A DNA stretch of 64,000 nt, from the NCBI GenBank assembly GCA_964019695.1, contig OZ026522.1:57932811-57996810 (forward strand), in the 5' to 3' direction. The notes beneath the pieces were generated by a model, which was not told the origin of the DNA, searched no databases, and saw nothing but the letters and a program-made list of their open reading frames with translations. Positions 43,311-55,034 of this stretch are shown piece by piece; position 1 is the stretch's first letter; each line of letters opens with the position of its first letter. This DNA is from Loripinus fragilis. Taxonomy: Eukaryota; Mollusca; Bivalvia; Lucinida; Lucinidae. The translations under genes were made by a program, and so were the position numbers.

Positions 43311-44174
43311 ATCTGTGTCCATACTGTTTGATAAAGAGACTTCCAAAATACAACATCAGATCGATGACAAAGTAGAGGTCAGTGACGATGTTAAACTAAC
43401 ATTGCACCCAATGTATATTAAAGTTAAAAACTCTTTAATTACAATTTCAAATTTCAAGACATTAGTTAAAAAGGTTTAAATCTATAACTGTTTAATGTTA
43501 ACTCTTAAAATTCAATATTGTTTAAAATGCAGAAATTCCGCATTTCTTATAATTAATATAAAGTGGTTGGCTATATCAAATTGCACCCTGAGAGACAGAC
43601 TAATTAGAGAGGCCCTGGACTCCAGACAGTGTGCATTCTTATCATCAGCAGGAGTTCCCCATATTAGGCTTTCTCCAAGGGTGTAGTTGTAGGAGACAAT
43701 TTGATTGGTTTATACAGAATGAGAGGGAAATATTGAATGCTGGGAATGTCTGAAAGAAGGGGTGCAACATTTTGAATCAAGGCAGGCAGTGGAGTTGAAA
43801 AAAAATAGACATTGGTATTTACTGAGAAAATAGAAAATGATAATTTAGGCACCAAAATATAGAGTTTGAAAAAATGCAGAGGTTTAAGAAGATATAGAAG
43901 TTAAGAGATTGCACTTGTAAATAGTTTTGATATTAGTACTGCCAGATGGACATTATAACGAAGAAAAGAAAAGAATAATAATCATCCAAAAGTATGATTG
44001 ATATAGAACTTGGATTTGAATTTACAAATATGACAAAAATTAATAAGTAAAATGAACTTCAATTGTGCAGGGCAACATATATATCACAAATTTTAACGGT
44101 ATCTTACTCCCTATTTTAATTATCAATGCTGATTGCCCTTTTATACCATCTTATCTAGGGTTCTGGTAATTTGC
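43311..44174. other. no gene recognised
   Basis: AT-rich, with short unsupported frames on both strands. Confidence 0.45.
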
Positions 44175-44186
44175 ACTTTTATAGGT

Positions 44187-44511
44187 GCCGGGCCGCGTAG
44201 CGCAGTCGGTAACGTGTCTGGCTACAGATGCGTGTCTGACTGCAGATCCAGGGGTCGCGAGTTCGATCCCGGCCCGGTCCCATACTTTCGTGGAGATTGA
44301 TCATGAAATAATTTCTACGGTCATTCTCCTCCCTTCCGCTGATTCTTTCAAGAAGGGTTGTTGTCAGTTACAAGCGAAAGTATGTGCACAAATTACTGGT
44401 TAACCGCTTGTTCAAGCCTGCCCAGGAAAAAGTGTGCTTAGGTCAACTGACCGTCCCGCAATGACCATAGCTGTTGACTTGGGACGTAAAGCAACAAAAC
44501 AAACAAACAAA
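44187..44511 (+). mobile_element. tRNA-derived SINE, second family, with TSD
   Basis: The head CCGGGCCGCGTAGCGCAGTC .. GTTCGATCCCGGCCCGG pairs as an acceptor stem. ACTTTTATAGGT at 44175-44186 is duplicated at 44512-44523 (12 bp, perfect). Frames reading through it are not genes. Confidence 0.9.
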
Positions 44512-44523
44512 ACTTTTATAGGT

Positions 44524-44817
44524 ACATGTATACAGTCATGCAGCCTCTCCTATTCCCAAGAATTAAGAAGACTACATATTTTATTACCAGGCCATTTTAT
44601 ATGTACACAAGAAAAAGATAGCATAAAAACATATTTCCATATCATCCCCATTGTAATTGACAAGTTGAGAGATCTAACTGAACATTTGCCTATTGATGTG
44701 ATTGCTTTGTAAAGTGGAAGCCACAAAATTGTCAGTTGTAATGATGTTCCAGGTTTTATGCTGAAGTATCTTGTGTTTTCCGCAGTGCTTTCCTATGATA
44801 TCTCTTTGAGTATTCAG
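44524..44817. other. no gene assigned
   Basis: The plus frame running to 44712 ends in DSIKTYFHIIPIVIDKLRDL but begins in the SINE. No support for a gene. Confidence 0.35.
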
Positions 44818-45003
44818 GACTTTAGTTAAGAGTGTGTAACAAAAATTTAGTTTTCTTATTTCTCAACCAAAACATATGTTGTGGGTACTCAAAAGAACCG
44901 TCTCAATGAGACGGTTCTTTTGAGCACCCAAAATATATGTTAAAATCGATGGGTAAGAAAATATTTACAATTTTATGCAGAAAAATTTTGTTTATCTAAA
45001 CCT
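44818..45003 (+). mobile_element. hairpin MITE, family A, full length
   Basis: ACTTTAGTTAAGAGTGTGTA, CTCAACCAAAACATATGTTG, GGGTACTCAAAAGAACCGTC and its perfect inverse, ending TTTTGTTTATCTAAACCTG. The best reference copy of the family in this window. Confidence 0.85.
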
Positions 45004-45863
45004 GTGAGTATTATTTGTTCCAGCCAACACATAATACTTTATAGATATGCATGATACTGTTTTATTAGATATGCAAGATAGTGCTTTTCCATGTCCTTTT
45101 CATAACACTAGAAAAGACCAAATTTCAACCATAAAATGGAACTATTTTGCGTATTTCTATATATGGAAACATTTTGGGCCATGTGGAGAGAAAACCTGTC
45201 TTTGAGGTTTCCAACAAAGTGAGATACAAACCAGCCTGCTCAGCTACAGTATACTAGCTAGAAATTAAAATATCGCTCGTAGCAAGTTTAGATATGATAC
45301 TTTACAGTAAGCGAATAACGAAGAATCATGTCATCAGTATAACCCTTTGTATTCGGGAAACCCATAAATGTATAATTTTGCAAACAGTGAAGATCAAGAA
45401 ATGCTGCATTTCATCAGGGTCTACACTATTTGTAAAGGTAAAAAAGATATTCAACTAAACTGACACCCCAGAAGGGAGTATCCATAAGTATACAAAGCAT
45501 TTAGACCATCTTGACCTTCAGTCAGGGGACAAAAACTCCACTCATCCTCTCATAATTAGGAGTGAAATCTAGAAAGGACTAATAATTCTTCCCAAAGCAC
45601 TCGTCCTGTAGGATGAGTGCTTTTGGAAGAATTACTCGTGGAAGTCCTATTACATATTACTCTTTTATGTTCTTTATTGCATGCACTTTTAAAGGACAAG
45701 TTCATGTGTTTGCAGGACAGGTGAATATTGCAAGTCACTCGTCCTGCAGGACAAGTGCACTATTGAAATATTTTTGTCCCATGCTTCTTGTACTATGTTC
45801 AACCATTTGTATACTGGTAACTCAGTGAAGACCCAGGATGAAATGATGCACTGCAGGGATCTA
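45004..45863. other. MITE pieces and hairpins, no gene
   Basis: A family C fragment lies at about 45175-45318. Near 45575-45645 the hairpin AATAATTCTTCCCAAAGCAC / GTGCTTTTGGAAGAATTACT surrounds TCGTCCTGTAGGATGA. Confidence 0.5.
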
Positions 45864-46057
45864 CAGTAAAACCTGTGTAAAACGCCCACTCTAAAAAAGA
45901 CCAAAATTGGTTTTCAAGACCAATTACGCTAAATGCAGGTCAGAAGTATTGCAGAATGCTCCAAGGGGAGCATTCTACAATACTTTTGACCTTCATTAAG
46001 CTACCATTTTGTCATTAAGATCTTTGTTTTGTCTATTTTTGAGTGGCCGTTTTACTG
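45864..46057. mobile_element. pogo/Tc1-like MITE, family F
   Basis: CAGTAAAACCTGTGTAAAAC to GGCCGTTTTACTG, TA on both sides (45862-45863, 46058-46059), central hairpin AGAATGCTCCAAGGGGAGCATTCT. Confidence 0.8.
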
Positions 46058-46146
46058 TACACTCTTTGCTAAGACAAAAACTATCTTCAGAAATTGAAAT
46101 ACAATCATATTTAGAAAGTATATAGCCTTTGACCCCACAATATACA

Positions 46147-46398
46147 TGTGCGGATCCAGAGGGGGGACAGGGGGTCCAGACCCCCCTGAAAAATCAAAAG
46201 AATATAGTTTTTTTTAGCAATACAGGTCAGGATCCCCGGTAAAATCGCAGCTACCAAACCAGCATTCAAAGTTGGGCTATCATCCGCACGCCAGTGAATT
46301 GCCATTTGATAGTGGTACTCGGATCTGCCCTACCCTCATCAACTAAAAAAAATGTCAAAGTTGGACCCCCTCTGATAGAACTTTCTGGATCCACGCAC
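46147..46398. mobile_element. TIR element (TGCGGATCCAGA / TCTGGATCCACGCA)
   Basis: The left end TGCGGATCCAGAGGGG is complementary to the right end CTTTCTGGATCCACGCA, with interior GGGGGTCCAGACCCCCC. A related right-end fragment is near 27890. Confidence 0.5.
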
Positions 46399-46426
46399 GA
46401 TATATATACAATGGACCATTCAAAGT

Positions 46427-46590
46427 TTGTTGTCAGTTGGTAGAGCATTAATAAGTCTGGGGATAGAGTTTGAGTATCGCCAGTGTCACTGTGTTGTTTC
46501 CTTGATCGAGCTGGTTAGTTTTGCTTCAACCAGGAAGACAGGAAGTCATCCTGAATTGTCTGTGATGTAATGCATCAACACAAGCAAACA
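46427..46590 (+). mobile_element. highly degraded tRNA-derived SINE
   Basis: GTCAGTTGGTAGAGCATTAA, TGAGTATCGCCAGTGTCACT and CAACCAGGAAGACAGG retain the order of the V-SINE-like family. Confidence 0.45.
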
Positions 46591-46674
46591 AATCAATTAA
46601 ATCGCATGAAAATGCATGAGTGCAAATGAAAAAGAATTATCTAAAATAATAAATATTTATGCCATACGTTTAGA

Positions 46675-47785
46675 TAAACAAAAACTTTGAGCGTAAAATT
46701 GTAAATATTTCCGTACTCATCAGTTTTTTATGCCCCCGCCATTTATAATGGGGGGGGGGCATATAGCATCACCCTTGTCCGTACGTCCGTACGTACGTAC
46801 ATACATACGTACGTACGTACGTCCCGTACGTACGAAAAATGGTTTCCGGGCGATATCTTTCAAATACATTGGTGTATTGGATTCATATTTCATACACAGG
46901 TATATAAGCATAAAATACAGGTCAAGTTCGATTACGGACAAAATCCATCGATTATTATCAGAGTTATGGCCCTTGATCTCCGAATGAAAAATGGTTTCCG
47001 GGCGATATCTTTTGAATACATTGATGTATTGGATTCATATTTCATACACAGGTATATAAGCATAAAATACAGGTCAAGTTTGATTACGGACAAAATCCAT
47101 CGATTATTATCAGAGTTATGGCCCTTGATCTCCGAATGAAAAATGGTTTCCGGGCGATATCTTTTGAATACATTGATGTATTGGATTCATATTTCATACA
47201 CAGGTATATAATCATAAAATACAGGTCAAGTTCAATTATGGGTAAAATCCACCAATTATTATCAGAGTTATGGCCCTTGATCTCGGTTTGAAAAATGGTT
47301 TCCGGGCGATATCTTTTGAATACATTGGTGAATTGGATTCATATTTCATATACTGGTATATAATCATAAAACACAGGTCAAGTTCGATTATAGACAAAAT
47401 CCACTGATTATTATTAGAGTTATGGCCCTTGATCTCTATATGAAAAATGGTTTCCGGGCGATATCTTTTGAATACATTGGTGTATTGGTTTCATATTTCA
47501 TACACAGGTATATAATCATTAATTACAGGTCAAGTACGATTAGGGATTAAATCCACCGATTATAATCAGAGTTATGGCCCTTTGTTAATGTCAATGCCCT
47601 ATTTATGCAAATTTGGCAATAGCGGGGGCATCCGTGTCCCATGGACACATTTCTAGTTTACAAATGTTTTGGGTGCTCAAAAGAACCGTCTCATTGAGAC
47701 GGTTCTACTGAGTACCCACAACATATGTTTTGGTAAAGAAATAAGAAAATTAGTTCTTTGGTACGCACTCTTAACCAAAGGCCTG
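46675..47785 (-). mobile_element. hairpin MITE, family A, split by a Helentron-like element
   Basis: The left part GTTTAGATAAACAAAAACTT .. GTACTCATCAGTTT and the right part TTTACAAATGTTTTGGGTGC .. CGCACTCTTAACCAAAG rejoin into a normal family A copy once 46725-47656 is removed. Confidence 0.8.
46725..47656 (+). mobile_element. Helentron-like element with ~152-bp tandem core
   Basis: A T-run and ATGCCCCCGC (46730-46739) form the 5' end, with a local inverse GGGGGGGGGGCAT making a hairpin. A (CGTA)n-like stretch follows, then five ~152-bp repeats (starting GAAAAATGGTTTCCGGGCGA near 46834, 46986, 47139, 47290, 47441). GCGGGGGCAT (47622-47631) is inverted relative to the start. The hairpin GTGTCC-CAT-GGACAC (47634-47648) and the terminal CTAG (47653-47656) close it. 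The architecture is identical to 2813-4500 with different sequence. Confidence 0.8.
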
Positions 47786-49731
47786 TTATGCTTTAAAATT
47801 TAGCGTACTGTAGACAGTGAAAGAGGGTACAAGAAGTCATAAATCACATCTCAATTATTTCCAGACAGATGTGGAATAGGACTTTTTTTTATCCAGGAGG
47901 ACACTGACATATCTATTAAACTTCTCATAAAATCTCCATTAATCATAGAACTAAAACCTGAAACAGTGGCGATAGGGGTGTCAACTTGGACATAAGAATT
48001 ATCCCACTCCTTGGTTATCAGGGATTAGGTATATATAGCCTAGCTTGGCCGATTTCTTACATAGTCATCACTCCAGTTGAAGAATATAAGAATCCATCAT
48101 GAGTGTGAAGGTGGGATAGAAAAATCTGTCCGGCCGGTCACCAATGGGCATCACAAGGCTTGCTGAGTGATGACAAATGGAGGTCGGGAGGGACGGATTT
48201 TTCTATCCCATCCTCGCACGATTAATGTCGATATCACCATTTAATACTGCATTTTTATATTTAAAAAAAAGACGTTTCCAAGTTCCTGAATATGCTGAGA
48301 CATGACATACCGTGATAACATCACATACTTAACATAGCAGTGACGTCACTTGTCTATGTGATATGTAGAAATATCAAAACAACAATATTTAGTGCGTCCA
48401 ACATTTTCACATCATTGAATGACATCCAAATAATCTGGGAAAAAGATTTCTGAGGTCACTAAAATGCATCAACATTTTATTAACACTCAGGTGCAATGAG
48501 GTCAATAAGATACTGATACCAACATTTTTTTTTACACTCAAAAAAATCAAAACTGACCCTAAAAACACCCTTGCTGCCCTTTTGTATATGTAACACTTGT
48601 TTATACCCATTCCAACATGTAGAAAATTTGTTGGGGAACTTATTTTTTAGATTTGAACAAAGGCAAAAAAAATTTTTTTTCCCATAGAAATCATATTAAA
48701 CCTTAAACAATTACAATCATGTTGTGGGACAAGATAATTCCACCTTCGGACCCAAATTAAATTACATCAGGTGGAATTTCCTTGTGTCCCACAACAATAT
48801 ATATGTAGGATACTCTTTAATCTATCATGGATGTGAGGGTGGGATAGAAAAATTTGTCCATTTTTTGGCATGACAAGGCTTGCAATGGATAAATTAAATC
48901 ATTTTGGTGATTACTGCCCCTTTAATAGACAACACAATGAGCAGTTCAACTTTTATATTTTTTTAACAAAAACAAAAAGGTTTTGGCTATCTCTTTGGAA
49001 CTGTACACCATCATAAACACCCCACATCAGAAAACCTTAAATAGCAGTGAATTGGGGGAGAGCGTCAACCCCATAGAAAGTTGATTGAGGGAAAGCGTCA
49101 ACCTCGTAAAACTGAGCTTGGAGGAAAGCCTCAACTCCATGATGATAAGGCTTAATTGGGAGCATTTCAAAAAACAAGGGGGAAAGCGTTAACCCCTGTA
49201 TAATGATTGGCTCCTCAGCGGAAGAGCACTTGGTATTTCTTGATTTTTTTTCTGAAAGGCATCCGATATTGGGGTGAAAATGAAAGGCATACAGATCCTA
49301 CATGTGTAACATATTATACTCACATAATATGAAGTGACAACACTTAAATATACAACATAGAATATAACTGTACATATGCTTGATTCTATAGTTATGAGAA
49401 AACAAGTTGAATATACCCAGATATGGCTGTATTTGTAAATAAATGCAGGAGGATGCTGGGGATGGGGGTGGAATAGGCACGTTCCTGTCCCATAATTGTG
49501 TAAATATCCACTGAGTTACTCTCCAGTCTGAAGTAAACTAATAACACCAGGCTAATAATTTGCAGACCATCTGGAACTTGTACTACAGAATACACATCTG
49601 CAGGTGTTCGGTCAGACAGTGTTGAGAAAAAAGGGCGAGGAAAAAAGGGGCCTTTGTTCTGTCTATTAACTACAATTATAATATAATTGTCATTTGCAAA
49701 TAAAATATGTCCATGTATGTGCAGGGTTCGC
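47786..49731. other. MITE remnants, no gene
   Basis: 48103-48400 is a family J copy (GTGAAGGTGGGATAGAAAAA / TTTTTCTATCCCATCCTCGC). 48836-48890 is a further fragment. Near 48720-48800 TTGTGGGACAAGATAATTCC is mirrored by GGAATTTCCTTGTGTCCCAC. A tandem GGGGGAAAGCGTCAACCCC motif occurs four times between 49050 and 49200. Confidence 0.5.
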
Positions 49732-49822
49732 ACAAGCTTGAAAAGTACTTGAATTTAGAGGGCTTTCTTGAAAAGTCCTTGAAAATTAAATCTGCCTTGA
49801 AAAGTAATGGAAAACCACTCAA

Positions 49823-51814
49823 GGACGCAATCAGTCCCTGGAGGCGTTCATACATTTAGCCAAACAAATGGTCCTCTATCACAAACAATCACGTTTACGA
49901 ACTAACAATCTCACACCCTTGGAGAGGTCTGCCTTGAAAGAATTACAAACAAACCCGAATATTGTTATCAAAGCCGCCGACAAAGGCTCAGCTATTGTAA
50001 TACTCAACAGCGAGGATTACAAAAATGAGGCCATGAGACAACTCACGGACGATAACTTTTACATCAAGGTCCACCAGGATCTGACAGAGAAACATTTGTG
50101 CGCCATCACCACCTTGTTACACAAGTTACACGGTAAGGGCGAAATTCCAGACAAAGTTTTCAAGTCTCTCCTAAAACTTCAGGTCAGAACGGCTAGGTTC
50201 TATCTTTTACCCAAGGTCCATAAAAGCTTATTACCGGAGAAACTCCCCGGGAGACCTATCATCAGCGGGAACAACTGTGCCTCTGAAAAAATCAGTTGTT
50301 TGGTTGACTAACATATAAAACCCTTCGTAAAAAACTACCACTCTTTTGTTAAGGACACGACCGACTTTATAAATAAAGTCGAATCACTCTCTGGCTTACC
50401 AAGAACATTTGTCCTCGCCACATTGGACGTCACCTCCCTAAACACCAACATCCCCAACCAGGAGGGACTAACTGCAGTAGCACGGGTCCTAAACCGCAAC
50501 AAACCCAAATACCGTCTATCCAACCAAAGCCTTTGCGCACTTCTTAAACTCGTACTCCATAGCAACAATTTCACCTTCAATGGCGAACACTACCTACAGA
50601 TAGGGGGCACCGCAATGGGCACAAAAGTTGCCCCTTCATATGCGAATATCTTTATGGGTGAATTAGAGGCAAAAATGTTGGAAACGGCACCAATTAAGCC
50701 TTTCCTCTATCTCAGATATATTGATGACATCTTTCTAATTTGGACTGGTACTATCTCTGAACTGAAGCGGTTCCACCAGCACTGCAATACCTTTCACAAA
50801 ACCATAAAATTCACCATTGAATTTTCTGAGAAACAAGTCAGCTTTCTTGACACTCTAGTCATCAGATCTGATGATGGTCGCATCATTTTTGACCTATTTT
50901 CCAAACCGACGGACAAACACTGTTACCTACATTTTGCCTCGAACCACCCATACAAGCTCAAAATTTCTGGCCCATATAGCCAATTCCTAAGGCTAAAACG
51001 CATATGCACTCGATCGGAAGACTTTGAGAAACACACGTCTAACCTTATATCATTCTACAAAAGAAGACATTATCGCGAGCACGTCATCATGGAAAACCTC
51101 CAGAAGGCACGTGCACAAGACCGTGCATCGCTCCTTAAACCAACCCCTACACCTATTGGAACAACACAAAATCGGGTACCCTTAGTACTCACTTATAATC
51201 GAGGCATTAGCCCCATCCACAGAGCCATTTATAAGATTTGGCCCATCCTACAGATTAATAATGAGCACCTGTTCCGATGAACACCCCTACTGGCCAACAA
51301 GGTCGGTCCTAAAATCTCAAACCAACTTATTAGAGCACAGTTCCTCAGCTCACACAGCAGCATAAGCGGCAAAACTTATGCCAACCCAGTTGAAGACTGC
51401 AACAAAACCAACTGCCGCTACTGTCCGAAAATGAACAAATCTAAACACTTCAAAAGCACGTACACAAGTTACACATACACTTGTAAATTGCGTGGTCACT
51501 GCACCACACGCAATTTGGTATATCTCATCACATGCACCAAATGTGCACAACACTACGTAGGTGAAACCAAACGGGAATTCAAGTATAGAATGGCAGAACA
51601 CATGAGAGACACACGGCTGAAAAGAGACACGCCTGTAGCCACTCATTATAATGAAATTGGCCATTCATTTGAAAACATGCTCTTTCAAATTATACAAATT
51701 ATCCCGACAGACCCCGAGGACGAAAAGTCTACGCCCAGGCGACGTAGCTGCGAAAAGTACTGGTTTTATCAGCTCCATTCGCTTAAACCATTGGGTCTAA
51801 ATGTGTTTGGATGA
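49823..51814 (+). pseudogene. Penelope-like RT with GIY-YIG endonuclease (two nonsense codons)
   Basis: A single frame runs from the insertion junction (GRNQSLEAFIHLAKQM) to 51814 with only two stops: TAA at 50309-50311 and TGA at 51278-51280. The first block has IVIKAADKGSAIVIL and FYLLPKVHKS, the PKxHK box typical of Penelope RTs. The second has LATLDVTSLNTNIPNQEG, GGTAMGTKVAPSYANIFMGE and the catalytic YIDD (50717-50728). The third has CKLRGHCTTRNLVYLITCTK and CAQHYVGETKREFKYRMAEH, a GIY-YIG nuclease with the LVYLITC..YVGET and R..EH elements. The nuclease nicks the target and the RT copies the RNA. Protein function is lost unless the stops are read through. The N-terminal part is missing. 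Confidence 0.85.
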
Positions 51815-52062
51815 GTTGTCCGCACCCCGCAGTCACTACTTTTTTGCTATTACACAAGCGGACACCATCTTAACTCATTACTGACAACATATTACATGCT
51901 CTACAGACCCTCTCACGGTGAACTCACACCTCGACTCGTAAAAACAAACCTCTACCTCACATCCACCAAGAGTTCCCATAAATCCTCCAACAAACAGACG
52001 CTTTTACGTCGACGCCGGCGTCAACGTAACTTAACATTAACAACAGTCTGCACAAGCTAACT

Positions 52063-52356
52063 ATGGATATCAAATACGTCTGTTCCAGCTGTTTCAAAAC
52101 ATATGCACATGCCACCAGCCTCAGGGGACACGTGAATATCTACCACAAGAATCGTAGACACACTTGTTCAATATGCCAACTAGGTTTCAAACGAGTGGAG
52201 TCACTTCGCACACACGAGAGACGGATACACGGGAAGACTGGGGACTACCCTGACCCCACTAACCGTCAAACAACAGTTACTGCTCCGCTGAACACAGCGA
52301 TATCAGAAGAGGTTTTCCAAACACCCACCATCGAACTCACGTGCACGGGCAACTAA
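52063..52356 (+). CDS. two-finger C2H2 protein inside the Penelope-like element
   Basis: 97 aa from ATG MDIKYVC. Two classical fingers: CSSC then H..H (C-x2-C-x12-H-x4-H, residues ~7-28), and CSIC...H..H with the same spacing (~35-56). A polar tail follows to residue 97. It starts 249 bp after the GIY-YIG stop on the same strand and ends just before the nested element, so it belongs to the Penelope insertion by position. It may bind DNA or RNA. A captured host zinc-finger exon is possible. No stop or frameshift. Confidence 0.65.
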   Translation: MDIKYVCSSCFKTYAHATSLRGHVNIYHKNRRHTCSICQLGFKRVESLRTHERRIHGKTGDYPDPTNRQTTVTAPLNTAISEEVFQTPTIELTCTGN

Positions 52357-52389
52357 GGCATACATGACAGACTAGGGACCAAAGTAAGT

Positions 52390-54620
52390 AAGGTTGCAAA
52401 GATCAGGAATCGATACAATCAAGTACCACACCTGACCCAGGATACCAATGGGAAAGTGACAAACTCACAGAAGACACCACAAACGAGAGCCAAGAGGTCA
52501 GCCCTTTCCCAGCAGGTGACCACGAAGCACATATAAACAGACGCGCACAAAACATAGCAAACACAAGACAGAACAAAAACATAAAAGATCCACAAAAGAA
52601 GTACCGCCTTGGAACGGTCAGTAAAATATATTACTGGAGGGCTTAAACCGGTTTAACGGCGCCAACCTCAGCCTTAATTCAGATGTGGATCAAGACACAT
52701 AGATATTTGGTTTGCATGAAAGACCCCTAACTTATCAATGCATCATCTCCTAAAACATATAAATCAAGATATAACAAGGAGATAAGGCAAGGATAAGGAC
52801 TCAACAGTAAATTAAACTGAATACCGGAGCAAAAGAAATCCAGCAGGTAAACCCCGGTGGGCCCGACAAACAGCCAAAGCATCAGGCCCCTACCATCTCA
52901 TCAATAGATGTCTTTAAGTTGGAACCATCATAGAGTCTGAAGTCCGACCCACCGGCGTGCAATTAAAGAGGAAAGCAAAGTTGCCAACCGTGATTGGGTT
53001 GACCACCAAGCATGCAGTCTGTTGCAATACATTAATGTTATAGCCAATCTTTTTATAATGGGAAATTATTTTAATGAACTGCGCTGAAAAATTATTAGAG
53101 CCAACAATCTTCTTCAACTTATACACCAAGTCACGATAGAAATCAGGTTCCGAAAGTCCTTGGCGCAAGAGAGATTTAAGTCCAACTTGGAATTTAGAAA
53201 TCAAATCAAAGTATCGTCTATAAAATTTTGAAAATGTTTTGCGAAGTTTATGATACCGATAGCCCTGTTTAAGAAGTTTCTGAGTTAACAATTTATTGCG
53301 AGTGTTGAAGTCAGTAACATAGCTAGATGCTCTAGCAAAACGAATGAGTTGAGAGATATAGACTCCATAGGATGTAGAAAGAGGAACATCACCATCTAAA
53401 AATGGGAAATTGACAATTTCAAAATCAAAGTCGTCACGTTTATCATAAATTTTGGTAGAAACAATATCATTAGAAATTGACAAATGCAAGTCGAAAAATG
53501 CGGCTTCGGTATCAGAGGCATTGGCTTTATTAAGTTGGAGCTCTGAAGGGTATATTTGACTAACCATATTTTCAAAATAAACATTATTAATATTTAAAAT
53601 ATCGTCCAAATATCTGGAAGTAGTGTTAAACGCCTCAATAACATCAGCCTGCTTATCATCAGAAAGAGACATCATAAAGTCCCTTTCATAACAAAACAGG
53701 AATAAATCTGCAACCAGGGGAGCACAATTAGTGCCCATAGGAATCCCAACTACTTGTCTATAGAGCTTGGTGCCAAATCGAATAAAAATGTTGTCCAACA
53801 AAAAGGTCAGCGCATCACATACATTTTGACACGACCATGCATGATATTTTTTAGGTTTTTCTGAAGTAAAAAATGCATTTCTGTCACTACATGCAAGGTA
53901 AGGAGAGCCTTCTCTCTGGAAGGTTCTTTCAATAAGATCAATAAGTTTATCTTTAATTAAATTATGTGGTAAAGTAGTGTAAAGAGTAGAAAAATCATAA
54001 GTAGACAAACTGGTCGCATTGAAATCCCTAGCTTTAAGTTTATCTAAAATTTCACCTGAATTTTTAATCGACCAAAATAGGTTTTTACCGGATCTCTCAT
54101 ATACTTTTTCACAATATTTGATAACATGTTTTTTAACAGCTGTAAGACACGAGGTTAACAATTTAGAAAGTTCTGTTGTCGTACAAGAACTAGAATTTGC
54201 AATAAATCTTGCTTTATAGGGTTTTTTATGGAGTTTAGGTAACAAGTACAACGTAGGAACTTTGTCTTGATTTTCTTTAGCTTTGACACCAAAATGTAGG
54301 GCTGTATGACAACCATGCCCATCAACAATCACCCTTTCACTTAAAGAAGGCTGCAGTTTATAGGCATTAGTGTCAACAAGCTCACGCTTAAGAGTATTAA
54401 TATAATACAATCGTCATACAACTACAACATTGTTAGCAGCTTTATCTGCTGGAACCAAAACATAGTTCATATGAAAATCCTGGATACCTCGTTTAAGATG
54501 ACGAAAAGAAGATTTAGGTTTAGGGGGCAAAAGATGTGTATTCCGAGAGTAAAATGAAATACGAGTATCAATAATTTTAAAAATGTTAATCTTCCATTCC
54601 TTCAAAGCATCAGGTCCAAC
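52390..54620 (-). mobile_element. second Penelope-like RT element, antisense, nested
   Basis: The 3' end lies near 52390: its terminal ~205 bp recur alone at 5735-5960. The 5' limit is only approximate, where the RT-like translation gives way to the plus-strand frame of the host element. I could not find a target duplication. Confidence 0.7.
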
Positions 54621-54632
54621 TCTGTACAGCCG
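52914..54632 (-). pseudogene. Penelope-type reverse transcriptase (one nonsense codon)
   Basis: The frame reads RVGPDALKEWKINIFKIIDT (about 54630) to the stop at 52914, with one internal TGA at 54411-54413 after NNVVVV. Motifs in order: VLVPADKAANNVVVV; TLYLLPKLHKKPYKARFIAN (PKxHK box); LSTYDFSTLYTTLPHN with the first catalytic Asp; GIPMGTNCAPLVADLFLFCY; RYLDDIL with the catalytic pair (about 53601-53612). The ~150-residue C-terminal part (KLLKQGYRYHKLRKTFSKFY, GLKSLLRQGLSEPDFYRDLV) shows no GIY-YIG motif, so it looks like an endonuclease-less type or one with a diverged tail. The RT family call is firm; the subclade is not. Confidence 0.8.
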
Positions 54633-54923
54633 ATCGAAGAAAAAACATACTTACACGATCCGGTGGAGGAGGACATGGACTTTCTCGAGGATATTATTGA
54701 AGGTGCCCAAATTTTCGTGGACGAGTGTGCCAAAGAAGAGCAAATTCGGCTCAATAAAGACAGTCTACCACAGACTCAAGCAATCTTGCACAACAACTGG
54801 GAAACTCCCCAGTCGCACGAGAAAACGGACAAACTGTACAACCACCACAAATGCCTTATTTTTGCATGCTACAAATTATACAAATATGTCGATCATAACA
54901 AAAGAAAACAACACATTCTGTAA
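54633..54923 (+). CDS. acidic open frame of the outer Penelope-like element (fragment)
   Basis: The frame reads IEEKTYLHDPVEEDMDFLED, then IIEGAQIFVDECAKEEQIRL and onward to a stop at 54923, about 96 codons. Its start is lost at the boundary with the nested element. The composition looks protein-like. It may be the C-terminal part of a second ORF related to the zinc-finger ORF upstream, but that ORF has its own stop. Function unknown. Confidence 0.35.
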   Translation: MEEKTYLHDPVEEDMDFLEDIIEGAQIFVDECAKEEQIRLNKDSLPQTQAILHNNWETPQSHEKTDKLYNHHKCLIFACYKLYKYVDHNKRKQHIL

Positions 54924-55034
54924 TTTGAGAGGTTCAGAGTTTATTTCTTCCATCTCGAACAAAACATTGTACTCAGAAAACGAGTTACAATGCAGTTCCT
55001 TGCCTCAGTTGGCGCCACCTCGCCACTACAGGCA

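Noticed and set aside
44185..44403. 72-aa plus frame and similar frames at 44434 and 62702
   Set aside because: These are translations of tRNA-derived SINEs.
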